Counted from the stretch's first letter, positions 35,329-45,759 are shown. The stretch is 64,000 nucleotides of DNA from Novosphingobium sp. HII-3 (GCF_002916655.1 NZ_PPSM01000007.1:1-64000); one strand, 5' to 3'. The notes: generated from the letters alone by a model not told the origin. A program made the numbers and translations.

Positions 35329-36524
35329 GAGAGGCCCCCCAGGTCGGCCAGCGGGCGTCCACGACCCGTCAGGCTGGCGAGGGCCGCGCCGATCGGCACA
35401 GGCGGCTTGCCCGCCAGGATGCGGGCCATGTCTCGGGTGGTGGAACGGCTTGCGTAGAACCGTTCGATAAGACCCTCCGGCAAAGTGTAGAAGCGGGCGA
35501 GCATGCGCCAGCGCTCCGGCCCTTCGGCCGCTCCGAATAGCATACGGCTCAACATTCGATAAAAGCGCCTTTCGCGCCAGTGCTGGATAGCACGGTCATG
35601 ACTTGCCCTAGATAGGGCCGCTGCAGAGAGATTGTCGAGGCCGCTTACCAGCAGCGCGAAGCGCACCGCATCGGGGATCGAGTAGGACGTGAGCGGATGA
35701 AGGAGCCCCGCCCGTGTCCCTGCGCGGGGAAGGTCGCCGCCCGCAGTCCAGAAAGCGCCGAAATCCCCGTCTGCGACGACGGGCAGGACGCCTTTTTCCT
35801 CGTAAGCGACCTGTTCGACCGCCCAGCCCGAAGTAGCGGCATATTCTGCGATGCGACCGCGCAGGACGGGCAGGTCCAGATCGGGCGTATCGGAGTAGTA
35901 CGTGTCCTCGACGAAGATTTCGGTTTCGGAGAACGGCAGGCAATAGACGAAGCGGTAGCCGTCGAGCTGGGCGACGGTCGCGTCCATCACCACCGGGCGC
36001 GACAGGCCGTGCGGGGCGGACAGGCGCAGCGTCTGGCCGAGAAACTTCTGCCAGCCCCCGCGCATGTGTGGCAGGCCTCGGCTCCCGCGCGCGTCGATGA
36101 CGGCTCCGGCTTGAAAATGGCGGCCGTCGGCCAGCGTGACCCCGCCTGAATCCGCCGCCTTGACCTCCACGCCGGTGACGATCCGCTCAGCCGGCAGCGC
36201 GGCGCGCACCGCTTTGTCCAGCATCGGGCCGGTGGCGCTTCGGTAAGGCGTGGAAAGATCCCGCCGATTGCCGGGGAAACGCACCTGATACCCGTCCCAG
36301 CGTGCCGCCACCATGGGCGCCACAAGGGCTTCGCCGCCCTCGGGCAAGTCACTGGCGAAGAACGACCAGACATGATCGCCGCCAAGCCTTTCACCCTGCT
36401 CGAAAATCTTGACGCGAACGTCGGGTCGGCGGGCCGCGAGGGCGAGGGCGATCAGTCCTCCGGCAAGTCCACCGCCGAGGATTGCAAGGTCACACGAGGC
36501 ATCGTTGCCGGAAAATCGGTCCAT
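35325..36524 (-). CDS. crtY: Lycopene beta-cyclase
   Basis: 399 residues from ATG 36524. N-terminal dinucleotide motif CDLAILGGGLAGGLIALAL, then the CrtY-type DHVWSFFASD and VIDARGSRG, and FVEDTYYSDTPDLD. It cyclises both ends of lycopene to beta-carotene. First gene of the operon; its promoter must lie in the 62-bp gap shared with the divergent acetyltransferase. Neither crtE nor the hydroxylase crtZ is in the window, so later xanthophyll steps are encoded elsewhere. Confidence 0.95.
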   Translation of the reverse strand: MDRFSGNDASCDLAILGGGLAGGLIALALAARRPDVRVKIFEQGERLGGDHVWSFFASDLPEGGEALVAPMVAARWDGYQVRFPGNRRDLSTPYRSATGPMLDKAVRAALPAERIVTGVEVKAADSGGVTLADGRHFQAGAVIDARGSRGLPHMRGGWQKFLGQTLRLSAPHGLSRPVVMDATVAQLDGYRFVYCLPFSETEIFVEDTYYSDTPDLDLPVLRGRIAEYAATSGWAVEQVAYEEKGVLPVVADGDFGAFWTAGGDLPRAGTRAGLLHPLTSYSIPDAVRFALLVSGLDNLSAAALSRASHDRAIQHWRERRFYRMLSRMLFGAAEGPERWRMLARFYTLPEGLIERFYASRSTTRDMARILAGKPPVPIGAALASLTGRGRPLADLGGLS

Positions 36525-36586
36525 CGTCGCGCTGTTTAGGCACTGCGAACGATTGCTGCAACTTGGCAGTCCCGGCGCTTTGCTGC

Positions 36587-37159
36587 ATGTTCCTGATGAT
36601 GACCGGGCAATTGACCATCTGCGACGCCACGTCGGGGGACGTGGCAGCACTCGCGGAAATCTTCGCGCACTACGTGGAGGAAAGCACTGCGACCTTCGAA
36701 ACCAAAGCGCCTGACGCCGCCGAGATGGCGCGCCGGAGGGTGGATCTGGTCGACGGCGGCTACCCGTTCCTCGTAACCCGGGGTGCGAACGGGCGCGTCC
36801 TCGCCTTCGGGTTTGCGCAGCGTTACGGGCCTCGGGCCGGGTACCGGTACAGTGTGGAGACGACGATCTATGTCCGCCACGACTGCCTTGGCCGCGGCAT
36901 CGGCAGCGCCTTGCTTCAAGCCTTGCTGACCGAATGCGAGCGGCGTGGTTTCCGGCAGGCCTTCGCCGTGATCGCGGCTTCGGAGCCCGCCTCTGTCGTC
37001 CTTCATGCGCGCGCAGGATTTCTGCCGGTCGGTACGCTGGCGGCAGCGGGGTGGAAGCACGGGCAGTGGATAGACGTGTTCCTGATGCAGCGCCGGCTCG
37101 GCGAAGGCAACGACACTCCGCCGGACGGCGCGCCCGTTATAGCCGTTACCGCGCGCTGA
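36587..37159 (+). CDS. GNAT N-acetyltransferase (phosphinothricin acetyltransferase-like)
   Basis: About 190 residues from ATG 36587; ATGs at 36596 and 36599 are alternatives. It has DVAALAEIFAHYVEESTATFE, the Pat-type N-terminus, then YSVETTIYVRHDCLGRGIGSALL, where RGIGSAL is the acetyl-CoA P-loop, and HARAGFLPVGTLAAAGWKHGQWIDVFLMQRRL. Homologues acetylate phosphinothricin, methionine sulfone or similar small amino acids. Substrate here is unproven. Divergent from the carotenoid operon. Confidence 0.88.
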   Translation: MFLMMTGQLTICDATSGDVAALAEIFAHYVEESTATFETKAPDAAEMARRRVDLVDGGYPFLVTRGANGRVLAFGFAQRYGPRAGYRYSVETTIYVRHDCLGRGIGSALLQALLTECERRGFRQAFAVIAASEPASVVLHARAGFLPVGTLAAAGWKHGQWIDVFLMQRRLGEGNDTPPDGAPVIAVTAR

Positions 37160-37251
37160 AATATTTTCTGCGCGCTGACGTATACGTCGCAGGGCTTACG
37201 CAACCGTGGGGGCGCGAATGCGTTGCCCTGTCAAATAATCAGGGGATCTTC

Positions 37252-38097
37252 ATGCTTTCACGTCTAGCACCCAGCCTCCTCGCGGTTTGCGCTGCGCTGC
37301 TGTCGATGCCGCTTGCCGCTCAGGAGGCGCCCGAGGAGAACGTTCTCGATGGCGACCATCTGACTGTCGGCGTTGGCGCAATCTATCTGCCAAGCTACCG
37401 CGGTTCTGACGATTATCGCGTGCAGCCGGTTCCTTTGGTGCGGGGGCGTTTCAAGGGCATCGACATCAACCCCCGCCCGGCCGGCGTGGCGCTGGACTTC
37501 ATTCCGGACGATCGCGATTCCGGCTTCGGTTTTTCGCTTGGCCCCGTCGGCACGGTCGCATCGAACCGGAACGGCGGCATCAAGGACGATGTCGTGCGCG
37601 CCGCTGGGAAGCTGGACGTTGCCATCGAACTGGGCGCTTCGGCCGGCGTGACCAAGTACAAGCTGCTTCACGAGTACGACTCCCTTACCCTGTCGACGGA
37701 TGTGAAGTGGGACGTGAACGGCGCCTACAAGGGCATGACCTGGTCACCCGCGATCAGCTACGCCACGCCGCTCAGCCCCGCGCTCTTTGCGGTCCTCGCC
37801 ATCAGCGCGCGTCATGTGGACGACGATTTCGCCCGCTACTACTACTCGGTGACCCCGGGGCAAAGCGCGGCAAGCGGCCTTCCGGTCTACAACGCCAAGG
37901 GTGGATGGGACAGCGCCAACGTTTCGCTGCTGACCGCCTACGACCTTTCGGGCGACGTGCGGGACGGCGGGTTCTCGCTGTTCGGCGTGGCGAACTACTC
38001 GCGCATGCTGAACGACGGCAAAGACACGCCGTTCACGTCGCTGCGCGGCAGCGCGAACCAGTGGCTTGTCGGGGCGGGCGTCGCGTACACGTTCTAA
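37252..38097 (+). CDS. MipA/OmpV family outer-membrane protein
   Basis: 281 residues from ATG 37252, with AGGGGA (37241-37246) upstream. Signal peptide of about 22 residues (MPLAAQ cleavage region). The mature protein begins with VGVGAIYLPSYRGSDDYRVQPVPLV, the MipA/OmpV signature, and is rich in amphipathic beta strands, ending in an aromatic residue (VAYTF) as outer-membrane barrels do. MipA of E. coli scaffolds peptidoglycan enzymes; most homologues are simple barrels. Function here is inferred from family only. Confidence 0.85.
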   Translation: MLSRLAPSLLAVCAALLSMPLAAQEAPEENVLDGDHLTVGVGAIYLPSYRGSDDYRVQPVPLVRGRFKGIDINPRPAGVALDFIPDDRDSGFGFSLGPVGTVASNRNGGIKDDVVRAAGKLDVAIELGASAGVTKYKLLHEYDSLTLSTDVKWDVNGAYKGMTWSPAISYATPLSPALFAVLAISARHVDDDFARYYYSVTPGQSAASGLPVYNAKGGWDSANVSLLTAYDLSGDVRDGGFSLFGVANYSRMLNDGKDTPFTSLRGSANQWLVGAGVAYTF

Positions 38098-38181
38098 GCG
38101 CTCCGGGGTCAAATCTGTGGCGGCCGGGGTACGGCTCGTGCATGATCGCGGGAGACAGGGCAGACGAGTACAGGAGACCTG

Positions 38182-39633
38182 ATGGAGCATGACAGCACGC
38201 CGCGCCGGGAACGTTCGCCCGGCATGAAACTGCTGTTCGTGGGGCTGGTCGCCCTCGTCCTGATGGTTCCGCTGCTGCTGGTCTACGCGCTCGTCTACGA
38301 TCGGCAGGACCAGTCGCGCACGGCGCAGAATGCCATCAACGCCGGATGGGGCGGCCCGCAGATCCTGTCCGGCCCGGTCCTCGTGGTGCCCTTTCGTACC
38401 ACGCAGACTCAGAACGAGACGGTGGATGGAAAACCGATCACCCGCGTCGCCGAGGTGGAGAAGCTGCTCTACATCTCTCCCGACAGCAATCGGGTGAAGA
38501 CCCGCGTGGACCCGCAGGAGCGGCAGAAATCGATCTACCGGTCGGTTCTCTTCACTGCCAGGGTTGATGGCAAGGCGACCTTCACCCTTCCCGCCGACCT
38601 TGCGCGCTTCGGCGTCACGCGGGAGCGGCTGATCTGGGAGCGCGCGGAGGTGCGCGTCGGAACCTCGGATGCGCGCGGCCTTACCGCCGGCGGATCGCTC
38701 ACCGCCAACGGTCGCCCGCTTGAAGTGCAGCCCGGCAAGGGCCCCGCCGCGTCGGGCGCGCAAGGCTTCTTCGCGTTCCTGCCCTGGGACGGTGCCGGCA
38801 CGCTTCGCATCGGATATGCGCTGGAAGTGCGCGGCAGCGGCGGGATCAGCCTTGTCCCTCGCGGCGGGCAGACGCAGTGGGAGGTCACCTCCAGCTGGCC
38901 GAGCCCGAGCTTCTCCGGCTCGTTCCTGCCGGACCGGCCGCGAGTTTCCGATGCGGGGTTTTCCGCGCGTTATCGGATCGACAAGCTCGCTCTGGGCCAA
39001 CCGCCCGTGGCGATGGAAGATGTTGGCTTCCCGGTGCGCGGGAACGACGGCGTACAGATTGAGCTGACGGACACGCGCAGCGCCGCGTCAGGCGGGATGG
39101 CTTCCGGCGGTGCGCCCGAAGTCATCGGCGCTCCGGGGCGGGTGGTGAACGTCGATCTCGTCGAGCCGGTCAACCTCTATTCCAAGGTGGATCGTTCCGT
39201 GAAGTACGGGTTCCTGTTCATCGGCTTCACTTTCCTCGCCTTCTTCCTGTTCGACGTGGTGGGCGGTGCGCGCGTGGCGCCGGTGGAGTATCTTCTCACG
39301 GGCGCGGCGCTGGTGCTGTTCTTCGCACTGCTGCTGGCTTTCGCCGAAGTGATCGGCTTCACGCTCGCGTACATCCTCGCAAGCGCAGCGGTGATCGGGC
39401 TTCTCACCGCATACAGTGCCGCTGTGCTGAAAAGCTGGAAGCGAGGCCGCTTCATCGGCGCGCTGCTGGTCGGGCTCTACGCGCTGCTTTTCGTCCTCCT
39501 CAATCTTGAAGCGTGGTCGCTTCTGATCGGTTCGGTGCTGCTGTTCGTCGCACTCGCAGGCGTGATGTACGCGACGCGGCAGGTGGACTGGGTTTCAGTC
39601 GGGCGGCCCCGCACAGCCGCACCTTCGGCCTAA
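38182..39633 (+). CDS. creD: CreD-family inner membrane protein
   Basis: 483 residues. One N-terminal membrane helix (about 15-38), a large periplasmic domain (about 40-330) containing GWGGPQILSGPVLVVPF, the CreD hallmark, and then about five membrane segments from VKYGFLFIGFTFLAFFLFDV onward. CreD is regulated by the CreBC two-component system in enterobacteria and affects envelope integrity and beta-lactam tolerance. No creB/creC genes lie next to it. It is convergent with the glycosylase gene (4-base overlap). Confidence 0.92.
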   Translation: MEHDSTPRRERSPGMKLLFVGLVALVLMVPLLLVYALVYDRQDQSRTAQNAINAGWGGPQILSGPVLVVPFRTTQTQNETVDGKPITRVAEVEKLLYISPDSNRVKTRVDPQERQKSIYRSVLFTARVDGKATFTLPADLARFGVTRERLIWERAEVRVGTSDARGLTAGGSLTANGRPLEVQPGKGPAASGAQGFFAFLPWDGAGTLRIGYALEVRGSGGISLVPRGGQTQWEVTSSWPSPSFSGSFLPDRPRVSDAGFSARYRIDKLALGQPPVAMEDVGFPVRGNDGVQIELTDTRSAASGGMASGGAPEVIGAPGRVVNVDLVEPVNLYSKVDRSVKYGFLFIGFTFLAFFLFDVVGGARVAPVEYLLTGAALVLFFALLLAFAEVIGFTLAYILASAAVIGLLTAYSAAVLKSWKRGRFIGALLVGLYALLFVLLNLEAWSLLIGSVLLFVALAGVMYATRQVDWVSVGRPRTAAPSA

Positions 39634-40220
39634 TCCGTGCCGAGGACCTGCGCAACACGGCGGCGCAGGTCGGGCAGGACGTCCGCTTCGAACCAGGGAT
39701 GCTTCGCCATCCAGATCCGGCTGCGCCACGCCGGATGGGGAAGCGGGAACAGGCCTTCAGGCGCCGCGCGCCACTGGCGCACCGCTTCGGTCAGGTTGGG
39801 CGCGAAGCCACGCGGGAGGTAGCGCTTCTGGGCATACTGGCCGACCAGCAGGGTCAGCCCTATGTTCGGCATCTGCGCGAGGAGGGCTGCGTGCCAGCGC
39901 GGCGCGCATTCGGGGCGGGGCGGCTTGTCTCCGCCGCTGGCCTTGCCGGGATAGCAGAAGCCGGAAGGCATCTGCGCCACCTTGGACGTGTCGTAGAACG
40001 TCGCCTTATCCATCCCCAGCCAGTCCCGAAGCCGGTCGCCGCTGTCGTCGTTCCAGCCGATGCCGCTGGCGTGGACCTTGCTGCCGGGCGCCTGCCCGAT
40101 GATGAGGAGCCGCGCGGCGGGGCTGGCGGCAACGAAGGGACGAGGCTCGAAGCCGAGCGCGTTCTGACACAGGCGGCAGGAGCGGATCTCGCCGAGCAGG
40201 CTGTCGAGAGAGGTAGCCAT
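39630..40220 (-). CDS. Uracil-DNA glycosylase family protein
   Basis: 196 residues from ATG 40220. CxxC at SCRLCQ (about residues 14-19), RLLIIGQAPGSKVHASGIGWNDDSGDRLRDWL, and near the C-terminus PLPHPAWRSRIW, the family's HPS-type motif with Ser replaced by Ala. This matches the HI0220-like group of UDG-superfamily proteins rather than classical Ung. An Fe-S cluster is not evident, because only one Cys pair is seen in the N-terminus. Base-excision activity is plausible but unproven. Confidence 0.82.
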   Translation of the reverse strand: MATSLDSLLGEIRSCRLCQNALGFEPRPFVAASPAARLLIIGQAPGSKVHASGIGWNDDSGDRLRDWLGMDKATFYDTSKVAQMPSGFCYPGKASGGDKPPRPECAPRWHAALLAQMPNIGLTLLVGQYAQKRYLPRGFAPNLTEAVRQWRAAPEGLFPLPHPAWRSRIWMAKHPWFEADVLPDLRRRVAQVLGTD

Positions 40221-40277
40221 CGCACGCGAGATGGGTCGCGCCCCGGCCTTTGGCAACTGTCAGCCTTTTGGCGAAGG

Positions 40278-40898
40278 TCAGCTGCGCAGAGTCATGAGCG
40301 AGGACGAATAGGGCGCCACCAGACCCTTCGCCCTGTCCCAGGCGCCGCGCAGCCAGATTTCCTGCGCTGCTGGATCGGGGGGCAGGATCACCGGCATCGT
40401 GTCTCGGCCTTCCGCTTTGAGCGCGGCGTTTGCCGGGCAGGAGAGGAGGGCGAAGGAAGGAATCTCGCTGTCCTTCCACACGGCTGCCATGGCGAAGACC
40501 GGCTGATCGGTGCAGGCAAACCAGCATTGCCGCCGCTTGCCGTCAGCCGGCGAAGGGCGGCCCCATTCCATGAAGGCGGTTGCGGGGACGAGGCAGCGGA
40601 ATTCGCTGTTGCGCAAGTTGCCGATCCAGAACGGACTGTCGAGGTTGCGCACCGTCAGTATGCCGCGTTGTTCCAGCACCGAGGGTGGCGGTGGCACACC
40701 CCATAGGCGCGGGATCATCCGGCGCGGCGTGCGCTCGCGGGGCCTTGGCCCGGCCACGGCCTCGCGCCCGGCGGTGATGACCGGCGCGAACTGGCCCGGT
40801 GCGGCGTGCCCGCCCGACCATGGATCGTTACCGGCCTCGGCTCCGAAAAGGCGGGCAACGGCCTGAGCGGCGCCGTCCAGGCGATAGAGCATCGGCAT
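40278..40898 (-). CDS. SRAP (YedK/HMCES) family protein lacking the catalytic Cys
   Basis: 206 residues. The fold is recognisable: LYRLDGAAQAVARLFGAE, MIPRLWGVPPPP, TVRNLDSPFWIGNLRNSEF, LVPATAFMEWG and TMPVILPP. SRAP proteins crosslink abasic sites in single-stranded DNA through Cys2. Here residue 2 is Pro (MPMLYRL in place of MCNLYRL-type). The His normally found just before MPxxL is also absent (GRDTMPVIL). Only the Glu of FMEW is kept. Upstream in-frame sequence offers no MC start. It may be inactive, or use an N-terminal proline. It neighbours a UDG-like gene, which fits DNA repair. Confidence 0.85.
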   Translation of the reverse strand: MPMLYRLDGAAQAVARLFGAEAGNDPWSGGHAAPGQFAPVITAGREAVAGPRPRERTPRRMIPRLWGVPPPPSVLEQRGILTVRNLDSPFWIGNLRNSEFRCLVPATAFMEWGRPSPADGKRRQCWFACTDQPVFAMAAVWKDSEIPSFALLSCPANAALKAEGRDTMPVILPPDPAAQEIWLRGAWDRAKGLVAPYSSSLMTLRS

Positions 40899-40936
40899 TG
40901 CCTATGCCCCTAGACCGCGCCTTCGCCGCCGTCTAT

Positions 40937-42974
<2,038 letters not shown>

Positions 42975-42996
42975 CGACAGGTCCCAAGCCGATCAC

Positions 42997-43033
42997 CCTC
43001 GTCACTGCGCAGCCCGCGCCCGCAGTGACGAGG
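42997..43033 (+). promoter_or_regulatory. 13-bp inverted repeat covering the ribosome site of the next gene
   Basis: CCTCGTCACTGCG (42997-43009) and its exact complement (43021-43033) are separated by 11 bases. The 3' arm contains GAGG, the likely Shine-Dalgarno for the ATG at 43042. No T tract follows, so a simple terminator for thiC is less likely. A hairpin that hides the ribosome site, or a protein-binding operator, is the better reading. Confidence 0.55.
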
Positions 43034-43041
43034 ATCAGGCA

Positions 43042-43329
43042 ATGCACCGGAACCCGGCCGCCGACTGGATGAAGCTGGCCCACGACAGCTACTGGCTGGG
43101 GGTGGAGAGCCTCACGGTCATCGGGCTGCGCACGTTCGACATCATGACGGGACAGGGCAGTGAGCGCGAGAACCGGCTCATGGTCACGGAGAAGGTCCGT
43201 GCCGCCGCCACGGCGGGGATGATGCTGGCGGCAGGCGGTGGGTCGGCCACAAGCACGGGCAAGGCCGTGCGGCATTACCGCCGAAAGGTTGCCGCCAATC
43301 GCAAGCGGCTGACGGGGAAGAATCGGTGA
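43042..43329 (+). CDS. Small conserved protein, paralogue of the 45791-46081 product
   Basis: 95 residues, soluble, helical, basic C-terminus. It shares a pattern with the protein at 45791-46081: VI.LRT in the first half, MVTEKV.A in the middle, and HYRRKVAANRKRL near the end (HYRREVRKNLRRL in the other). The layout resembles small phasin-like or nucleoid-associated helical proteins, but I cannot assign a family. The stop overlaps the GTG start of the DUF72 gene. Confidence 0.7.
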   Translation: MHRNPAADWMKLAHDSYWLGVESLTVIGLRTFDIMTGQGSERENRLMVTEKVRAAATAGMMLAAGGGSATSTGKAVRHYRRKVAANRKRLTGKNR

Positions 43330-44078
43330 CCGTGCACATCGGAGTTGGCGGCTGGACCTATGCACCATGGCGCGGCCTCTTCTACCCAGAAGGCCTGCCG
43401 CACGCTCGCGAACTCGCCTACCTTGGCGAGCGGCTGACCGCGACGGAGATCAACGCGACCTTCTACCGCCGTCAGAGCCCGGCCAGCTTCGCCAAATGGC
43501 GCGACGCGGTGCCGGATCATTTCCGCTTCGCCGTCAAGGGCAGCCGTTACTGCACCACGCGCAGGAATCTGGCCGAAGCGGGTGAGGGCGTGGCGAACTT
43601 CATGGCTCAGGGGCTCGTCGAACTTGGCCCGAAGCTGGGCCCGATCAATTGGCAACTTCCTGCAGCGAAGGCGTTCGATCCCGATGAGATCGGCGCGTTC
43701 CTGGCCCTGCTGCCTACGCGGCAGGAGGGCATGATGCTGCAACATGCGATCGAAGCGAGGCACGAAAGCTTCGATGATCCTGCCTTCTTTGCATTGTGCC
43801 GCAAGGCGGGGGTCGCGGTCATCCTTGCCGATTCGCCCAAATACGCCGTTCTGGATGTGACCGAGGGCGCCCCCTTCATCTACGCCCGCCTGCAGAACGC
43901 CCGCGCGGAGCTGGAGCAGGGCTACGCCGAAGGTGAACTCGACGCCTGGAAGGAGCGCATCGGAGCCTGGACCGTCGAGGGGCGCGAGATTTTTGCGTTC
44001 TTCATCAACGGGGCCAAGGAGCGAGCTCCCGCTGCGGCACTGGCGCTGCTGGGCAAGCTGGCGCTGCAGGGTGCCTGA
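43326..44078 (+). CDS. DUF72 (YecE-like) protein
   Basis: 250 residues, GTG start overlapping the preceding stop (GTGA). DUF72 features: IGVGGWTYAPWRGLFYPEGLP at the start, TATEINATFYRRQSPASFAKW, FRFAVKGSRYCTTRRNL, LGPINWQLPAAKAFD, and HAIEARHESFDDPAFFALC. The fold is a TIM barrel and belongs to the YecE family, whose biochemical role is unknown. Co-expressed with the small protein upstream. Confidence 0.9.
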   Translation: MTVHIGVGGWTYAPWRGLFYPEGLPHARELAYLGERLTATEINATFYRRQSPASFAKWRDAVPDHFRFAVKGSRYCTTRRNLAEAGEGVANFMAQGLVELGPKLGPINWQLPAAKAFDPDEIGAFLALLPTRQEGMMLQHAIEARHESFDDPAFFALCRKAGVAVILADSPKYAVLDVTEGAPFIYARLQNARAELEQGYAEGELDAWKERIGAWTVEGREIFAFFINGAKERAPAAALALLGKLALQGA

Positions 44079-44117
44079 CGTGTCCGCAGGCCTGTTCGCA
44101 GCGTGGCCTTGCCAGAT

Positions 44118-44747
44118 TTACGCGCCAGCCTTCTGCGCCGCCACGAGAGCATCCCAATCCTTCCACGCGATGGCGCGGCCGGGGTAGGCCACCCTGGCGA
44201 AAGGCCAGTCTTCGGCGATCCAGGCCGTCACCCAGCTGTACAGCCGCGTGTCGAACCCGGCGTCGTATTCGGCCTTGGTTACCCAGAGCCTCACTACGGC
44301 GTCGTAGCCGTCGACCGGGCTGGGCGACACGTACACCGAGCCCCGTTCCCGCTTTCCGTCCGGCGTCAGGACTGCGTAGGCGAAGGATTTGCGCTCCCGG
44401 AAGCGAGTCTGCTCGTTCTCCATGTCGCGCATCGCGTCAGCGGCGGAAAGGTTGGCATGGGGCCAGTCCGTGCTGCGCGTGAAGGTCGCCTGCAGATGCT
44501 CGATCGAGGACATGTACGCGGCGAAGTCCACATCCACCACGTCAGGGCCGAGCGGCACGAGCTTAAAGCTGTCGGCCTCCGCCTGTGCCGGAACGACGAA
44601 GTCGGAGGGAACAAGGGCGGGCGTACCTTGGCCGGGCCCGGGGGACGTTGCCTCGGACGCCGTTGCGGAGGCTTGGGCGAAGGCCGATCCGGGGGCCATC
44701 ATCAGCATTGCCAGCGACAGGCTGACGCCTGCGATCTTCAGAATCAT
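44118..44747 (-). CDS. Secreted GNAT-like protein of unknown function
   Basis: 209 residues from ATG 44747. A clear signal peptide (residues 1-24, APGSAFAQ) precedes a Ser/Pro/Ala linker. The remaining domain has SFKLVPLGPDVVDVDFAAYMSSI, FTRSTDWPHANLSAADAMRDME, ESFAYAVLTPDG-type strand (KSFAYAVLTPDGKRERGSVYV), YDAVVRLWVTKAEYDAGFD and WPFARVAYPGR, resembling a GNAT fold. The RxxGxG/A acetyl-CoA loop is not present after the LWVT strand. A periplasmic acetyltransferase would lack acetyl-CoA, so another role is likely. Confidence 0.6.
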   Translation of the reverse strand: MILKIAGVSLSLAMLMMAPGSAFAQASATASEATSPGPGQGTPALVPSDFVVPAQAEADSFKLVPLGPDVVDVDFAAYMSSIEHLQATFTRSTDWPHANLSAADAMRDMENEQTRFRERKSFAYAVLTPDGKRERGSVYVSPSPVDGYDAVVRLWVTKAEYDAGFDTRLYSWVTAWIAEDWPFARVAYPGRAIAWKDWDALVAAQKAGA

Positions 44748-44938
44748 CCGGTGCGCTCCCACGGTCGATCGTGACCGCCGTGCATTGAGAGCAATCCTGC
44801 CTCGCTGGCCTAGATGCCGTTGGTCCATGGGCGGCATAGACCCGATCTATGGGCTCCCGCGCGCTGTGCCTTCCAGATCCGGTGGATGGTTGAAGGCAGG
44901 GCCTTTCCGGGGGGCGCAGCGCGCGCCATGATCTCTGT

Positions 44939-45256
44939 ATGAACCACTATCTGCTCATCTATCACCTAGCCCCGGGCTATCTCGAACGGCGTGGCGCATT
45001 GCGTGATGCACATCTCGAACACGCGTGGAGAGCCTGCGAACGTGGCGAGATGCTTCTGGCGGGGGCCATCGAAAATCCGCTGGACACGGCGATGCTGCTC
45101 TTCGCAGGGCAGGGGCCAGAGGTGGCGGAGGCCTTTGCGGTCGCCGATCCCTATGTGAAGGAGGGCCTTGTCGAACGCTGGAACGTGCGGCGGTGGATGA
45201 CCGTCGCCGGTGAAGGCGCGGCATCTCCGCTGCGGCCGGGTGTGGAGGGATTATGA
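44939..45256 (+). CDS. YciI-like protein
   Basis: 105 residues. Dimeric ferredoxin-like fold of the YciI family: NHYLLIYHLAPGYLERRGALRDAHLEH, where the second His is conserved, then GEMLLAGAIENPLDTAMLLF and VADPYVKEGLVERWNVRRW. Family members have suggested dehydrogenase or lyase-type roles, none proven. The stop overlaps the start of the next gene by 4 bases. Confidence 0.88.
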   Translation: MNHYLLIYHLAPGYLERRGALRDAHLEHAWRACERGEMLLAGAIENPLDTAMLLFAGQGPEVAEAFAVADPYVKEGLVERWNVRRWMTVAGEGAASPLRPGVEGL

Positions 45257-45633
45257 CGGAACTCGCCGTCCGAACCCGACGCGCCGCCTTCAATCGCGCC
45301 ATTGCCGACGGTGACGCGGCCGCGATCGGACCTTTGCTGGCAAAGGACTGTGTCATGGTGACCGGCAGCGACAGTGCCGTGATCGCTGGCCGCATGGCGC
45401 AGGTAAAGATCTGGCGGCGGGAATTCGGCCATGCCGATCGCCTGATCTACCAACGGACGCCTGAACATGTCATCGTTTCGGCGGTTGAGCCGGTCGCAAT
45501 GGAGCAGGGGCACTGGCATGGAACGGCTGCCGGCTCGCCGCAGCCGGAGGCCTCGGGAACTTATGCGGCCAAGTGGCGCGAGACGGCGGGGGAGTGGGTC
45601 ATCGAGGCGGAGGTCTTCGTCACCCTTGGATGA
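45253..45633 (+). CDS. NTF2-like/SnoaL-type protein
   Basis: 126 residues, cytoplasmic. Helix FNRAIADGDAAAIGPLLAKDC followed by VMVTGSDSAVIAGRMAQVKIW, then strands EHVIVSAVEPVAMEQGHWHG and GTYAAKWRETAGEWVIEAEVFV. This is the DUF4440/SnoaL-like NTF2 fold. Substrate or partner unknown. Co-transcribed with the YciI gene; an intrinsic terminator follows at 45675. Confidence 0.82.
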   Translation: MTELAVRTRRAAFNRAIADGDAAAIGPLLAKDCVMVTGSDSAVIAGRMAQVKIWRREFGHADRLIYQRTPEHVIVSAVEPVAMEQGHWHGTAAGSPQPEASGTYAAKWRETAGEWVIEAEVFVTLG

Positions 45634-45674
45634 AAATCTTTCCCGCGCGCCGGACTTCGACTAAGGAGCGCCGC

Positions 45675-45707
45675 AACCCGGCTCGCCGGTCGAGCGTCCG
45701 GGTTTTT
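45675..45707 (+). terminator. Intrinsic terminator after the YciI/NTF2 genes
   Basis: AACCCGGCTCG (45675-45685) pairs with CGAG (45691-45694) and CCGGGTT (45698-45704), with a 3-base bulge and a 5-base loop. The T run spans 45703-45707. Confidence 0.8.
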
Positions 45708-45759
45708 CCCGAGGATGTGCGATGTTCGGCAGCGGACCGCCGGAGCGTGTGCAAAACCT

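Noticed and set aside
39513..40706. 397-codon open frame on the plus strand
   Set aside because: Antisense to the glycosylase and SRAP genes and overlaps the creD end; no domain.
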